From assembly GCF_019264355.1 (NCBI RefSeq), contig NZ_JAHVAH010000001.1:1348001-1412000 (forward strand): a stretch of DNA of 64,000 nt, given 5' to 3'. Shown here one piece after another: positions 49,429 to 63,533 of this stretch. Below the pieces are notes generated by a model. The model was not told the DNA's origin. It saw only the letters and a program-made list of their open reading frames with translations, and searched no databases. Numbering within the stretch: position 1 is the stretch's first letter; the number at the start of each line of letters is the position of its first letter. The position numbers were made by a program, and so were the translations under genes. Source of the DNA: Sphingomicrobium clamense. GTDB taxonomy: Bacteria; Pseudomonadota; Alphaproteobacteria; Sphingomonadales; Sphingomonadaceae.

Positions 49429-49435
49429 CCTCCTT
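49429..49435 (-). promoter_or_regulatory. Near-perfect Shine-Dalgarno site of the ABC ATPase gene
   Basis: AAGGAGG on the minus strand, nine bases before ATG 49419. It fixes the start of the ATPase gene and suggests high translation. Confidence 0.75.
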
Positions 49436-49440
49436 TGCAA

Positions 49441-49500
49441 CTTTAATCAAAACTTAAATGAATAATGTTCATATTTAAGTAAAGGTTAAATCTCGGGAGC
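49441..49500. promoter_or_regulatory. AT-rich divergent promoter/operator region
   Basis: About 60 bases of strongly AT-rich DNA in a GC-rich neighbourhood, between the ABC ATPase gene and the DUF2975-like/XRE operon. It contains an imperfect inverted repeat, ACTTAAATGAA at 49452-49462 and TTCATATTTAAGT at 49468-49480 around TAATG. This is a likely operator for the small XRE regulator and would allow control of both directions. No clear -35/-10 pair is assigned. Confidence 0.55.
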
Positions 49501-49505
49501 GGATC

Positions 49506-49937
49506 ATGGAGCAGCGCGCATTGTGGATGGCGAGGGCGGCCGGGGCGGTATTCCTGCTCCTATTCCTGCTGACGATCCTGCAGGCCCTGGCGGCAATCCG
49601 GATGGCGGAAGGCTGGATCTGGGCCGTCGTCCTTCCGATGCCCTTCTATCTCTATGCGATGTTCGCCACCTGGCGCGCGCTTACACTGGTTGCTCGAGGA
49701 GCGAAGCTTGCGCCCCAGTTGTCGAGACTGATGCGCCGATCCGGGATCGCCTTGTTCATTGGTGGCTTGGTCGAAGTCTTCGGGACCAATGTCGTGCTCG
49801 TCGGAAGCGGAGCCGCGGCGCAGCCGATCAACATCACCGCGATCGTCATCGGAGTGATCGGCGTGGGGCTATTCGGGCTGGCGGGCCTGATCGACGAAGG
49901 CCGCGCGGCGCGCGCCGAGCTGGACGAGTTCGTCTGA
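49506..49937 (+). CDS. DUF2975-like membrane protein
   Basis: A 143-residue membrane protein with four hydrophobic segments: AGAVFLLLFLLTILQALAAI, WAVVLPMPFYLYAMFATW, GIALFIGGLVEVFGTNVVLV and ITAIVIGVIGVGLFGLAGLI. Followed directly by a small XRE regulator, this is the layout of DUF2975/YozG-type pairs; the assignment is by layout and not by motif. GGGAG lies eight bases before the ATG. Its TGA overlaps the regulator ATG (TGATG). Confidence 0.75.
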   Translation: MEQRALWMARAAGAVFLLLFLLTILQALAAIRMAEGWIWAVVLPMPFYLYAMFATWRALTLVARGAKLAPQLSRLMRRSGIALFIGGLVEVFGTNVVLVGSGAAAQPINITAIVIGVIGVGLFGLAGLIDEGRAARAELDEFV

Positions 49938-50158
49938 TGCCGATCGCCATCACGCTGGACGCGATGCTCAAGGCGCGCGGCATGACCGGCAAGGAACTGG
50001 CCGAACGTGTCGGCATTTCCGAAACGCAGATGAGCTTGTTCCGCTCGGGCAAGGTCAAGGGCATCCGCTTCTCGACTCTCGACCGCATGTGCGAGGAATT
50101 GCAGTGCAAGCCGGGCGACCTGCTCGACCATGTCCGCCGGATCGAAGGCGGCTATTAG
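49937..50158 (+). CDS. Small XRE/Cro-type transcriptional regulator (YozG-like)
   Basis: A 73-residue protein that is a single helix-turn-helix domain. GMTGKELAERVGISETQMSLFRSGK forms the HTH helices and RFSTLDRMCEELQCKPGDLL the family ending. It is translationally coupled to the membrane gene upstream and probably binds the AT-rich inverted repeat upstream of that gene (inference). Its stop interlocks with the convergent MoxR gene. Confidence 0.9.
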   Translation: MPIAITLDAMLKARGMTGKELAERVGISETQMSLFRSGKVKGIRFSTLDRMCEELQCKPGDLLDHVRRIEGGY

Positions 50159-51000
50159 CTGCCCTGACGGCGGCTCATGAAGGCGAGCTTTTCGAACAGC
50201 ATCACGTCCTGCTCGTTCTTGAGCAGCGCGCCGTGGAGCGGCGGGATCGCCTTGCGCGGATCGGCATCGGCCAGCACGTCGAGCGGCATGTCCTCGTGCA
50301 GGATCAGCTTGAGCCAATCGATCAGTTCGCTGGTCGACGGCTTCTTCTTGATCCCGGGCGTCTCGCGCACCTGGTAGAAGATATCCATCGCCTTCCGGAC
50401 CAGCATTTTCTGGATGCCGGGAAAGTGGACGTCGATGATCGCTTCCATCGTCTCGCGGTCGGGGAATGCGATGTAATGGAAGAAGCAGCGGCGCAGGAAG
50501 GCGTCGGGCAGGTCCTTCTCGTTGTTCGAGGTGATGACCACCACCGGCCGCTCGACCGCTTTGACCGTCTCGCCGGTCTCGTAGACATGGAATTCCATGC
50601 GATCGAGTTCCTGCAGCAGGTCGTTCGGAAACTCGATATCCGCCTTGTCGATCTCGTCGATCAACAGCACCGGCAGCTTGGGGCTGGTGAACGCCTCCCA
50701 CAGCTTGCCCTTGCGAATATAGTTCGAAATGTCGTGCACGCGCTCTTCGCCCAGCTGCCCGTCACGAAGCCGTGCCACCGCATCATATTCGTAAAGTCCC
50801 TGGACGGCGCGCGTGGTCGACTTGACATGCCATTCGATGAGCGGCGCATCGATCGCCGCGGCGATTTCGTGGGCCAGCACGGTCTTGCCGGTCCCGGGCT
50901 CGCCCTTGACGAGCAGCGGGCGGCGAAGCGCGACGGCGGCATTGACCGCGACCTTGAGGTCGTCGGTGGCGACGTAGGAGGAAGTACCTTCGAATTTCAT
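50155..51000 (-). CDS. MoxR-family AAA+ ATPase
   Basis: A 281-residue AAA+ ATPase. Walker A is KGEPGTGKTVL, Walker B LLIDEIDKAD, sensor 1 VVITSNNEKDLPDAFLRRC, which also holds the arginine finger. This group acts with VWA proteins as a chaperone for complex assembly; the CoxE-like protein at 45051 is the probable partner, although five genes lie between them. No ribosome site is obvious. Confidence 0.92.
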   Translation of the reverse strand: MKFEGTSSYVATDDLKVAVNAAVALRRPLLVKGEPGTGKTVLAHEIAAAIDAPLIEWHVKSTTRAVQGLYEYDAVARLRDGQLGEERVHDISNYIRKGKLWEAFTSPKLPVLLIDEIDKADIEFPNDLLQELDRMEFHVYETGETVKAVERPVVVITSNNEKDLPDAFLRRCFFHYIAFPDRETMEAIIDVHFPGIQKMLVRKAMDIFYQVRETPGIKKKPSTSELIDWLKLILHEDMPLDVLADADPRKAIPPLHGALLKNEQDVMLFEKLAFMSRRQGS

Positions 51001-51038
51001 GACAGCCGACCTAGGGGGCCGCCATCATGCGCGCAAGG

Positions 51039-51719
51039 TCAGATGATGCCGTCGGCCTTGTCGCGCGCGTCGGCACGGGCTTCGAGCAGGTCGAACAGTC
51101 CGCGATGCTGGAGCAGCAGCTGGTCGGTGCCGAAGCTCAGCGCACGCTCGGCCGGCACCGTCGCGATGCCTTCGCGGATCGCGGCAGTCGATTCCGCATC
51201 GCCCGGCATGGTCGGGGCAGGCGCGTCATGCCCGAAGCGTACGGCTGCGGCATCGAGCACCGCACGGATCAGCGGCCAGTCGGCGACCAGCGCGGTCGCG
51301 GCACCCAGCGAGCAGCCATCGCGCTCGCTACAAGCGAGCGTTTCGATCGCACGGCGCTGGGCAATCATGGCGGATTCGGTTTGCGCAGCGCCCGGCGTGG
51401 AGGGCATCGGCCCGACCTGGCTGGTGAGCTGCACGAGATACATGCGTTCGCGATCGAACGCCTCGGCCGCCTGCATCATCCAGTCGCGCACCGGACCGGC
51501 CGGCGTCGTCGAGAGAGCCATGTCGAGCATGCCCGGATGACGACCGTAAAGCTGGCAGAGCAGGTGGACCGCATCGGCAAGGTCGCGCGCGGCCTGCGGG
51601 CCCGCATGGGTACGGAGCTTGGCGACGTGGCTATGCCCGGCGAGGCCGTCAGCAGCCACCCGTGCCAATTGCGCTTCGGCAATGCCTACCGGCTTACCCT
51701 GCATCGCGCCTTGTCCCAT
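51039..51719 (-). CDS. Conserved-looking hypothetical protein
   Basis: A 226-residue soluble protein I do not recognise. It is Ala-rich and mainly helical, with AARDLADAVHLLCQLYGRHPGML, ERMYLVQLTSQVGPMPSTPGA and LSFGTDQLLLQHRGLFDLLEARADAR as the more distinct parts, and two Cys in the middle. No signal peptide or catalytic motif is visible. AAGGAG lies about nine bases before the ATG, supporting expression. It ends 38 bases before the MoxR start, so it could be the first gene of that transcript. Confidence 0.7.
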   Translation of the reverse strand: MGQGAMQGKPVGIAEAQLARVAADGLAGHSHVAKLRTHAGPQAARDLADAVHLLCQLYGRHPGMLDMALSTTPAGPVRDWMMQAAEAFDRERMYLVQLTSQVGPMPSTPGAAQTESAMIAQRRAIETLACSERDGCSLGAATALVADWPLIRAVLDAAAVRFGHDAPAPTMPGDAESTAAIREGIATVPAERALSFGTDQLLLQHRGLFDLLEARADARDKADGII

Positions 51720-51885
51720 CGCCCACGTCTCCTTGTCAGCGTTGCATCATTCTCTTGGTGGGTAGCCAAAGTCTCTAACCGACGCGCGTAAAGACAGGGT
51801 TACTTTGACCTTCACCTTTTGGTCAGCGAAGTTAATTTCTGGCTCGAAACGGGACAATTCGGGCCCTTCGTCGGCCATCGAGGCA

Positions 51886-51921
51886 AAAAAGTAGCCCGCG
51901 CCGGGGGTAGGGGCGCGGGCT
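51886..51921 (-). terminator. Rho-independent terminator after the PspC-domain gene
   Basis: On the minus strand AGCCCGCGCC pairs with GGCGCGGGCT over a nine-base loop and is followed by ACTTTTTT. It begins 33 bases after the stop of the PspC-domain gene. Confidence 0.85.
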
Positions 51922-51953
51922 GTCTTTTGTTCGTAGCGATGAAGCGCAAGGCG

Positions 51954-52238
51954 TCAGGCGGCGCGGGGCAGATCCTCGCCATCCTCGTTCGCCTGCTCGG
52001 GCAGCGCCGGGACGGCGGCCTTCGCGGCCGGCGTCGGGAACAGCATGCGCGAGATCATCACGAACAGGCCGAGCCCGAAATAAAGCGCGATCATCTGAAC
52101 GGGGAACCAGAAGAGCGGGAGGATGAACCCGACGCGCAGCCACTGCGCGTTGAACCCGAAGTCTTCGCCCAAGGCTTCGCAGACCCCGAAAATGGTGTCG
52201 TTGCGCATCATAATGTTGGGCGTCTTCTCGGTCGTCAT
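51954..52238 (-). CDS. PspC-domain protein
   Basis: A 94-residue membrane protein. NDTIFGVCEALGEDFGFNAQWLRVGFIL is the PspC pattern, with one or two hydrophobic segments (FILPLFWFPVQMIALYFGLGLFVMI), and the tail is Ala/Glu-rich. PspC proteins sense envelope stress, but no pspA, pspB or pspF gene is near. The start is MTTEK at 52238, with AGGA eight bases upstream; a Met three codons earlier has its ribosome site too close. Confidence 0.88.
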   Translation of the reverse strand: MTTEKTPNIMMRNDTIFGVCEALGEDFGFNAQWLRVGFILPLFWFPVQMIALYFGLGLFVMISRMLFPTPAAKAAVPALPEQANEDGEDLPRAA

Positions 52239-52543
52239 CTTGTCCATCCTACATGGGCGTTGGCGGCATTGCCTTGCCGTTGCCCTTCTACAGCAAGCGC
52301 TATGCCAAACCCGGTTTTGCCCTGATTTGTCGGGAAAAACGCGTATTACTTTGAAACTGAACGCACTGTTAGCACGGCAGTTCCTGCCAGATTGTGGCAA
52401 ATTCCCCCGCTCGTCGAACGGCTGCCGCCACCCGTCGAAGCCGGTGCCTCAGTGCCGGTTTTGGAAGAAGGTGCCGCGCGGGCGCCAAAAGGTTCAATCG
52501 CCAATCGGCGGGCGACGAACCTGTGGTGCGACGGCCTAACCCC
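52239..52543. other. Non-coding stretch between rpoD and the PspC-domain gene
   Basis: About 305 bases with no supportable gene. It should hold the promoter of the PspC-domain gene and the 3' end of the rpoD message. I see a small inverted repeat (GGCAG-TTC-CTGCC at 52376-52388) but no convincing terminator. Confidence 0.5.
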
Positions 52544-54559
<2,016 letters not shown>

Positions 54560-54571
54560 ATAAAGTGCCGC

Positions 54572-56389
54572 TTAGTCGCCGATTGCCAGCGATGCCAGCC
54601 TTTCGTTCATTTCGGCCTTGCGGGCGTGCAGCCGCTGCTGCTCCGCGAAGGCGTTTTCGTCCCCGTGACCCAGAGCCTGGGTCGCTTCCTCCAATGCTTG
54701 ATCGATCTCCGCGGTTGCGGCGATCGCCTCGAGCGCAAGCTTCAGGTCCCGGGCGGCCACCTCTGGCTGTTCGTCGGGACGCGTGAAACTGAAACCCATG
54801 ACGACCCGCGGCGGTGCGCCGAGGCCGTCGCCCGCCAATATGGTGGCGATTCGCGAACGATCAAGCGTCTCTCCCGATAGCGCCGCATCGACCAGATGGT
54901 TTCGCAATCGCGCCTGGTCTGGATCGGCGATCGGGAGGGCCGCGAGCACCTCGACATCCTCGGCGATCGCCTGCGGAAACAGCGCATAGCCGTGGAGCAT
55001 CGCCGCCACCGTCGGTCCGCCAATCCCGACCCGCGCAATTTCGCGCGCGTCCGATCCGACCGGGGGCGGGGGAGGCGTCCAGCGTCCGCCTTTCTGTTTC
55101 CACTGCGCGCGCGGCTGATATTGGCGCTCACCGCGCCCGACCAACTTGTCGAACCGCGCGAGCCACTCCTCGCGATAGAGTTGCGAAAGGCTCGGGTCCT
55201 GGATCGACTTGGCGTGCGACCACAGCCGCATCTTGAGCGCCGCACGCTGTTCGGGCGTGACCAGTTCGGTCGCATCACGCTCCTCGCGCCACAGTCGCTC
55301 GACCAGCGGCTCGGCGTCCTCGAGGATCTTTTCGAATGCGCCGGCGCCGCCCTGCTTGACGACATCGTCCGGATCCTGCCCGTCGGGCAGCGTCACGAAA
55401 GACAGGCTGCGTTCGGGTCCGAGCAGCGGGAGCGCCCGCTCGGCCGCGCGCCGCGCCGCTTTCTGTCCCGCCGCATCGCCGTCGAAACAGAGGATGGGCG
55501 AGGGGCTCATTCGCCACAGCAAATGGAGCTGCCCCTCGGTCAGCGCGGTGCCGTTGGGCGCAACCACTTCGGCGATCCCCGCCTGGTCGAGCGCGATGAC
55601 GTCCATATAGCCCTCGACCACGATCACCCGGTCCGCTTTGCGCGCCGCCGCGAGCGCAAGATCGAGATTGTAGAGCGAGTTGCCCTTGTCGAAGAGCGGG
55701 GTGTCCGGGCTGTTGAGATATTTGGGTTCGCCGTCGCCGATGATCCGCCCGCCGAACGCAATCGTCCGCCCTCGCGCATCGCGGATCGGGATCATCATCC
55801 GCCCGCGGAACCGGTCGTAGGGATCCTTGCCCTCGACATCGATCAACATGCCCGCCTCGACCAGCATCTTCTCGTCGAACTGGCCAAGCGCGCGCTTCAG
55901 CTTGCCGCGACTGTCGGGCGCGAACCCCAGCCCGAACTTCTGCACCGTCGCGTCGCTCAGCCGGCGTTTGCCGATATACGCCCGCGCCCCGCTGCCATCG
56001 ATCCCGTTCAGCTGCTCGCGAAACCAATCTGCGCTCGCTTCGGTCACGTCGATCAGCCCGGCACGCTTTTGCGCCCGTTCCTGCGCCCGCGGATCGGGGG
56101 CAGGGACTTCCATCCCGACCTTGCCCGCCAATTCCTTGACCGCGTCCATGAACCCGAGGCCGCGATAATCGGTCAGGAACGAGATCGCATCGCCATGCTT
56201 CGAGCAGCCGAAGCAGTGATAGAAGCCCTTCTCGTCATTGACGTAGAAGCTCGGCGTCTTCTCGTGATGAAATGGGCAGCAGGCCTTATACTCCTTGCCC
56301 GCCTTGATCAGCTTCACGTCCTGCCCGACCACGCTCGACACCCGCGTGCGCGCGCGCAGTTCGTCAAGGAAGGATGGCGGAAGGCTCAC
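54572..56389 (-). CDS. dnaG: DNA primase DnaG
   Basis: Makes RNA primers for replication. It has 605 residues. The zinc-binding CHC2 domain shows Cys38, His41, Cys59 and Cys62 (CCPFHHEKTPSF, HCFGC). The TOPRIM catalytic part has VIVVEGYMDVIAL and CFDGDAAGQKAA. The C-terminal third, which would bind DnaB, is less conserved. The start is a GTG giving MSLPPSFLDELRART, the usual N terminus. It lies between yqeY and rpoD. Confidence 0.97.
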   Translation of the reverse strand: MSLPPSFLDELRARTRVSSVVGQDVKLIKAGKEYKACCPFHHEKTPSFYVNDEKGFYHCFGCSKHGDAISFLTDYRGLGFMDAVKELAGKVGMEVPAPDPRAQERAQKRAGLIDVTEASADWFREQLNGIDGSGARAYIGKRRLSDATVQKFGLGFAPDSRGKLKRALGQFDEKMLVEAGMLIDVEGKDPYDRFRGRMMIPIRDARGRTIAFGGRIIGDGEPKYLNSPDTPLFDKGNSLYNLDLALAAARKADRVIVVEGYMDVIALDQAGIAEVVAPNGTALTEGQLHLLWRMSPSPILCFDGDAAGQKAARRAAERALPLLGPERSLSFVTLPDGQDPDDVVKQGGAGAFEKILEDAEPLVERLWREERDATELVTPEQRAALKMRLWSHAKSIQDPSLSQLYREEWLARFDKLVGRGERQYQPRAQWKQKGGRWTPPPPPVGSDAREIARVGIGGPTVAAMLHGYALFPQAIAEDVEVLAALPIADPDQARLRNHLVDAALSGETLDRSRIATILAGDGLGAPPRVVMGFSFTRPDEQPEVAARDLKLALEAIAATAEIDQALEEATQALGHGDENAFAEQQRLHARKAEMNERLASLAIGD

Positions 56390-56440
56390 GCGCCGACTGC
56401 ACTCCGAATCGAATCGATAATCAAGGGGCGAGCGGCGGCT

Positions 56441-56899
56441 TTAGCCACCCATCAGCAATTTCTTCGCCGCCGCGCTCGCCTTGGCAGGCTCGATCGCCGC
56501 GCCATGCTTGGCGCGCACCTGGCCCATCACCGCACCCATGTCCTTCATCGAGCTCGCGCCCGTGTCGGCGATGATCGCCATGACCGCCGCCTCGATATCC
56601 TCGTCGCTCATCTGCGCGGGGAGGAACTCCTCGATCACCGCGATCTCGGCTTCCTCGGCGGCAGCGCGATCGTCCGCGCCGCCCTTGCGAAACATCTCGG
56701 CGCTTTCGCGGCGCTGCTTGACCATCTTCTGGAGCACCGCGGTCACGTGCGCGTCGTCGTCGGCAATCTCGCCGCCGGTGCGCGCTTCGATATCCTTGTT
56801 CTTCACTTCCGACTGGATCAGGCGGATCGTCGCGACCTTGTCCTTCTCGCCCGCCTTCATGTTGGCGATCATGGCAGCCTTCAAATCGTCGCGAATCAT
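56441..56899 (-). CDS. yqeY: GatB/YqeY-domain protein
   Basis: A 152-residue helical protein with the YqeY domain also found at the end of GatB, which binds tRNA in the amidotransferase. Family segments are LKAAMIANMKAGEKDKVATIRLI, VKQRRESAEMFRKGG and IEEFLPAQMSDEDI, and the end MKDMGAVMGQVRAKHG. Its own function is not settled. ATG 56899 is chosen since homology starts there. It is upstream of dnaG and divergent from carA. Confidence 0.93.
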   Translation of the reverse strand: MIRDDLKAAMIANMKAGEKDKVATIRLIQSEVKNKDIEARTGGEIADDDAHVTAVLQKMVKQRRESAEMFRKGGADDRAAAEEAEIAVIEEFLPAQMSDEDIEAAVMAIIADTGASSMKDMGAVMGQVRAKHGAAIEPAKASAAAKKLLMGG

Positions 56900-57037
56900 C
56901 CCGCGTGTCCCTCTGTCTGTCGGAAAGGACCTCTTTAGCCGGAAATATCTGGAAACACAGCGTTGACGTTGCATGGCGCGCCGCGTAGCTGCTGTGGCTT
57001 AGCGACATCGTCGAGACTTTAGCCGAGGAGTGCCTTG

Positions 57038-58204
57038 ATGGCCGACCCGAACACCACCCGTGCGCGCCCTGCCGGTGCGACGGGAGTCATCGTTTTCGCC
57101 GACGGCAGGACGATCTGGGGACAAGGCTTCGGCGCAGAAGGCAGCGCCGTCGGCGAGCTCTGCTTCAACACCGCCATGACCGGCTACCAGGAGGTGATGA
57201 CCGATCCCTCCTACGCCAAACAGGTCATCGCCTTCACCTTCCCGCACATCGGCAATGTCGGCGCCAATGCCGAAGATGTCGAGGCGAGCAGCGCCCACGC
57301 ATTGGGCTGCATCGTGCGCGAACCCGTCACGCGCCCCAGCAACTTCCGCTCCGAAGACGACTTCACCCAGTGGATGGCGGACGCAGGCCGCATCGGTATC
57401 GCCGGCGTCGACACGCGCGCGCTGACCCGGCTGGTGCGCGAGGAAGGCCCGCCCACCATCGCCATCGCCCACAGCGAAAGCGGCGAGTTCGACCTCGACG
57501 CGCTCCGCCAACAAGCGGCCGACTGGCCCGGCCTCGAAGGCATGGACCTCGCCAAGGACGTCTCGCACGACCAGCTCTTCCAATGGTCCGACGGCGGCTG
57601 GGAACTGGGCGAGGGCTACAAGCTCAACCACGCGGACGAGAACGCACCCCACGTCGTCGCCATCGACTATGGCGCCAAGCGCAACATCTTCCGCAACCTT
57701 GTCGAGGCCGGCGCGCGTGTCACCGTGGTCCCCGCCACCGCCAGCTTCGACGATATCATGAAGCACGACCCCGACGGCTTTTTCCTGTCCAACGGCCCGG
57801 GCGATCCCGCCGCGACCGGCGAGTATGCCATCCCCGTCATCCAGCAACTGCTCGAGACGAAGAAGCCGCTGTTCGGCATCTGCCTTGGCCACCAGCTGCT
57901 CGCCCTCGCGGTAGGCGGCGAGACCGAAAAGATGTTCCAGGGCCACCGCGGCGCCAACCACCCGGTCAAGCAGTGCGACAGCGGCGTGGTGGAGATCACC
58001 AGCATGAACCACGGTTTTGCGGTGAAGCGCACGGGCCTTCCGAACCACGTGAAGGAAACCCATGTCTCGCTGTTCGACGACAGCAATTGCGGCATCGAAC
58101 TCACCGACCGCCCGGCGTTCAGTGTCCAGTATCACCCCGAGGCGAGCCCCGGTCCGATGGACAGTTTCTACCTCTTTGAGAAATTTGTTGGGATGATGAA
58201 GTAA
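57038..58204 (+). CDS. carA: Carbamoyl-phosphate synthase small subunit
   Basis: Glutaminase subunit that feeds ammonia to CarB for pyrimidine and arginine synthesis. It has 388 residues. The N-terminal part has [18 protein letters not shown], and the class I amidotransferase has the nucleophile Cys282 in [15 protein letters not shown] and the His-Glu pair in [17 protein letters not shown] seven bases before ATG 57038 fixes the start. carB begins one base after the stop. Confidence 0.97.
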   Translation: MADPNTTRARPAGATGVIVFADGRTIWGQGFGAEGSAVGELCFNTAMTGYQEVMTDPSYAKQVIAFTFPHIGNVGANAEDVEASSAHALGCIVREPVTRPSNFRSEDDFTQWMADAGRIGIAGVDTRALTRLVREEGPPTIAIAHSESGEFDLDALRQQAADWPGLEGMDLAKDVSHDQLFQWSDGGWELGEGYKLNHADENAPHVVAIDYGAKRNIFRNLVEAGARVTVVPATASFDDIMKHDPDGFFLSNGPGDPAATGEYAIPVIQQLLETKKPLFGICLGHQLLALAVGGETEKMFQGHRGANHPVKQCDSGVVEITSMNHGFAVKRTGLPNHVKETHVSLFDDSNCGIELTDRPAFSVQYHPEASPGPMDSFYLFEKFVGMMK

Positions 58205-58205
58205 G

Positions 58206-61562
<3,357 letters not shown>

Positions 61563-61589
61563 ACTTTTCCATGAAATCCGCTTGCTTAG

Positions 61590-61608
61590 CGCCACCGACC
61601 GGGTGGCG
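61590..61608 (+). terminator. Weak hairpin between carB and greA
   Basis: CGCCACC pairs with GGTGGCG across five bases, followed by GCGGAGCGGTTTT. It may partly end carAB or lie in the greA leader. Confidence 0.4.
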
Positions 61609-61639
61609 GCGGAGCGGTTTTGACGAAGGATATTATATC

Positions 61640-62116
61640 ATGGCGAGCGAAAAAGTCCCGATGCTGGCCGAGGGCCACCGGAAGCTCTCCGAACAGCTCA
61701 AGCAGCTCAAGACCGTCGAGCGCCCTGCGGTGATCGACGCGATCGAGGAAGCGCGTGCGCATGGCGATCTCTCCGAGAATGCCGAATATCATGCGGCCAA
61801 GGAACGCCAGGGCCAGATCGAGGCCACCATCTCGCATTACGAGGACCAGCTCGCGCGTGCGATGGTGATCGATCCGACGACCCTGTCGGGCGACAAGGTC
61901 GTGTTCGGTGCGACCGTCCATCTCGTCGACGAGAATGACAAGAAGGTGAAATACCAGCTTGTCGGTGAAGGCGAGGCGGACGCTGCCTCGGGCCGCATCA
62001 ACTTCAATTCGCCCCTCGCGCGCGCCCTCATCGGCCGCAGCGTCGGCGAAGAGGTCGAGGTGACCACGCCGCGCGGCGACACCTATTACGAGATCTCGAA
62101 AGTCGAGTTCATCTAG
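61640..62116 (+). CDS. greA: Transcription elongation factor GreA
   Basis: Enters the RNA polymerase secondary channel and stimulates cleavage of backtracked RNA. It has 158 residues. The N-terminal coiled coil has the tip acidic pair in [17 protein letters not shown], and the C-terminal domain shows [18 protein letters not shown] and the ending [15 protein letters not shown] lies nine bases before ATG 61640; an in-frame ATG at 61571 overlaps the carB hairpin and adds unrelated residues. Confidence 0.97.
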   Translation: MASEKVPMLAEGHRKLSEQLKQLKTVERPAVIDAIEEARAHGDLSENAEYHAAKERQGQIEATISHYEDQLARAMVIDPTTLSGDKVVFGATVHLVDENDKKVKYQLVGEGEADAASGRINFNSPLARALIGRSVGEEVEVTTPRGDTYYEISKVEFI

Positions 62117-62118
62117 CC

Positions 62119-62739
62119 ATGAGCTGGCGCGACCTGCGCGGATCGGCGAGCCTGTGGCTGGCCGCCGTGTCGGTCGCGGTCATGCTGCTGGTGACGGTCG
62201 TCCCCGACCTTCATGACCGCTGGGCGATTGCCGGCGGCTTCATCCCGCTGCGTCTCGACATCGCGGTCGAGGCGCCGGTTGCCATGCTGCCCGCCGTCGT
62301 TACCCCGCTGACCGCCAGCTTCCTTCATGTCGACTGGGGCCATCTTCTCTTCAACATGATCCTGCTGCTATTCTGCGGCCGCTTCGTCGAGGCCGCGATC
62401 GGCAGGGCAGGGCTCGTGCTCCTCTACATGATCGGCGCCTTCGCCTCCGCGCTCGCCCAATATGCCTTCGATCCCATCTTGATCGTCCCTATGATCGGGG
62501 CATCCGGCGCTATATCCGCCATCTTCGGCAGCTTCGCCCTAATCTACGGCAAACCCAAACCCTTTACAGGAAACCGACGCTATGACCGCGCCATCCACGC
62601 CGCGTCGCTCCTGATCGTCTGGGTCCTCATCCAATGGATGGTCGGCACGCTGAGCCAAGGCACCGTCGCCGCTGCCGCGCATGTCGGCGGGTTCCTTGCC
62701 GGCCTCGTCGCCTTCCCGCTGCTCCGCCCCCGCGCATAG
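62119..62739 (+). CDS. Rhomboid-family intramembrane serine protease
   Basis: A 206-residue membrane protease with about six transmembrane helices. The catalytic pair is Ser129 in GASGAISAIFG and His188 in AAHVGGFLAG, and the conserved HxxxN appears as HLLFNM (residues 75-80). Rhomboids cut within or near transmembrane segments; the substrate here is unknown. It starts two bases after greA and is probably cotranscribed. Confidence 0.93.
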   Translation: MSWRDLRGSASLWLAAVSVAVMLLVTVVPDLHDRWAIAGGFIPLRLDIAVEAPVAMLPAVVTPLTASFLHVDWGHLLFNMILLLFCGRFVEAAIGRAGLVLLYMIGAFASALAQYAFDPILIVPMIGASGAISAIFGSFALIYGKPKPFTGNRRYDRAIHAASLLIVWVLIQWMVGTLSQGTVAAAAHVGGFLAGLVAFPLLRPRA

Positions 62740-62742
62740 AAA

Positions 62743-62776
62743 AAGGGCCGCCCCGCGCGATGCGGTGACGGCCCTC
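62743..62776 (-). terminator. Terminator of the DUF4170-like gene
   Basis: On the minus strand AGGGCCG pairs with CGGCCCT around an inner GC-rich hairpin and is followed by TTTTTC. It may also serve the rhomboid gene from the other side. Confidence 0.8.
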
Positions 62777-62798
62777 ACTCATCGAAGGATGACGACTG

Positions 62799-63026
62799 CT
62801 ATTCTGCCGGCTCGACCTCTTCGGGTTCGAGCAGGCGGTGCAGGTGCACCACGACATATTTCATCTCGGCATCGTCGACCGTTCGCTGGGCCGCGCCGCG
62901 CCAGGCGTCTTCCGCCGACGCGTAGCTGTCGTAGATGCCCACGAGGTCGATCGAATCGAGGTCGGTAAATTCGACGCCACGCGGATCCTTGACCCGCCCG
63001 CCGAATACGAGGTGTAGCTTGCTCAT
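62799..63026 (-). CDS. DUF4170-like small conserved protein
   Basis: A 75-residue soluble protein. KLHLVFGGRVKDP at the start, VEFTDLDSIDLVGIYDSYASAEDAW in the middle and YVVVHLHRLLEPEE at the end match, from memory, the alphaproteobacterial DUF4170 family. Function unknown. A terminator follows on the same strand. Confidence 0.82.
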   Translation of the reverse strand: MSKLHLVFGGRVKDPRGVEFTDLDSIDLVGIYDSYASAEDAWRGAAQRTVDDAEMKYVVVHLHRLLEPEEVEPAE

Positions 63027-63065
63027 GCGCGGCCCTCTAACGACAAAAGTCGATTTTGCGAAGCC

Positions 63066-63533
63066 CTACTTGCGTTTTGCGGCCTCGGTCGCGGCATCCG
63101 CCGACTGGCGGGCTGCCGACCCCAGACCCTTCACGACATCGCGCAGCACGTCTTCGCCCCTTTCAGGTGTCAGGCCGCGTTCCTTGAGCGTCGCCGACCC
63201 GGCTTCCTTGGCCGCGTCATAGGCGCTGTGGGCGCGCGAATTGATGTCGGTGCCGACCTTGGCCAGCGCGCGCTTCTCGCGTTCCGAGCGCGGGATCAGC
63301 GCACCGACGATTAGCCCGAGCGCAGCGCCGAGGCCGAGCGCGATCAGCGGGCTTTCCTCGATGCCTTCGCCTGTCTTGCGAGCGCCGCTGCGCACGCCCG
63401 TGCGCGCGCTGTCATAGGCATGCACCGCCTTGGTGCGGGCCGTATCATAGGCGTCGGCTACATTGTCCTTTGCAGTCTCGTAGGCCTTTTCTACGCTGGC
63501 CTTGGCCTGTTCGGTCTTGTCCTTGACACTCAT
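63066..63533 (-). CDS. Membrane-anchored helical protein with glycine-zipper segment
   Basis: A 155-residue protein of unknown role. The N-terminal part is an amphipathic Ala/Lys/Tyr-rich helix with an 11-residue rhythm (KASVEKAYETA, DNVADAYDTAR, KAVHAYDSART), as in LEA-like and DUF883-like proteins. Residues about 62-82 form one transmembrane segment with Gly/Ala spacing (LIALGLGAALGLIVGALIP). The tail is again helical. Its ATG overlaps the stop of the next upstream gene (ATGA), so the pair is probably coupled. Confidence 0.75.
   Translation of the reverse strand: MSVKDKTEQAKASVEKAYETAKDNVADAYDTARTKAVHAYDSARTGVRSGARKTGEGIEESPLIALGLGAALGLIVGALIPRSEREKRALAKVGTDINSRAHSAYDAAKEAGSATLKERGLTPERGEDVLRDVVKGLGSAARQSADAATEAAKRK

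Noticed and set aside
54896..56938. Open frame of 680 codons on the plus strand across dnaG and yqeY
   Set aside because: Antisense shadow of dnaG, whose zinc and TOPRIM motifs are complete.
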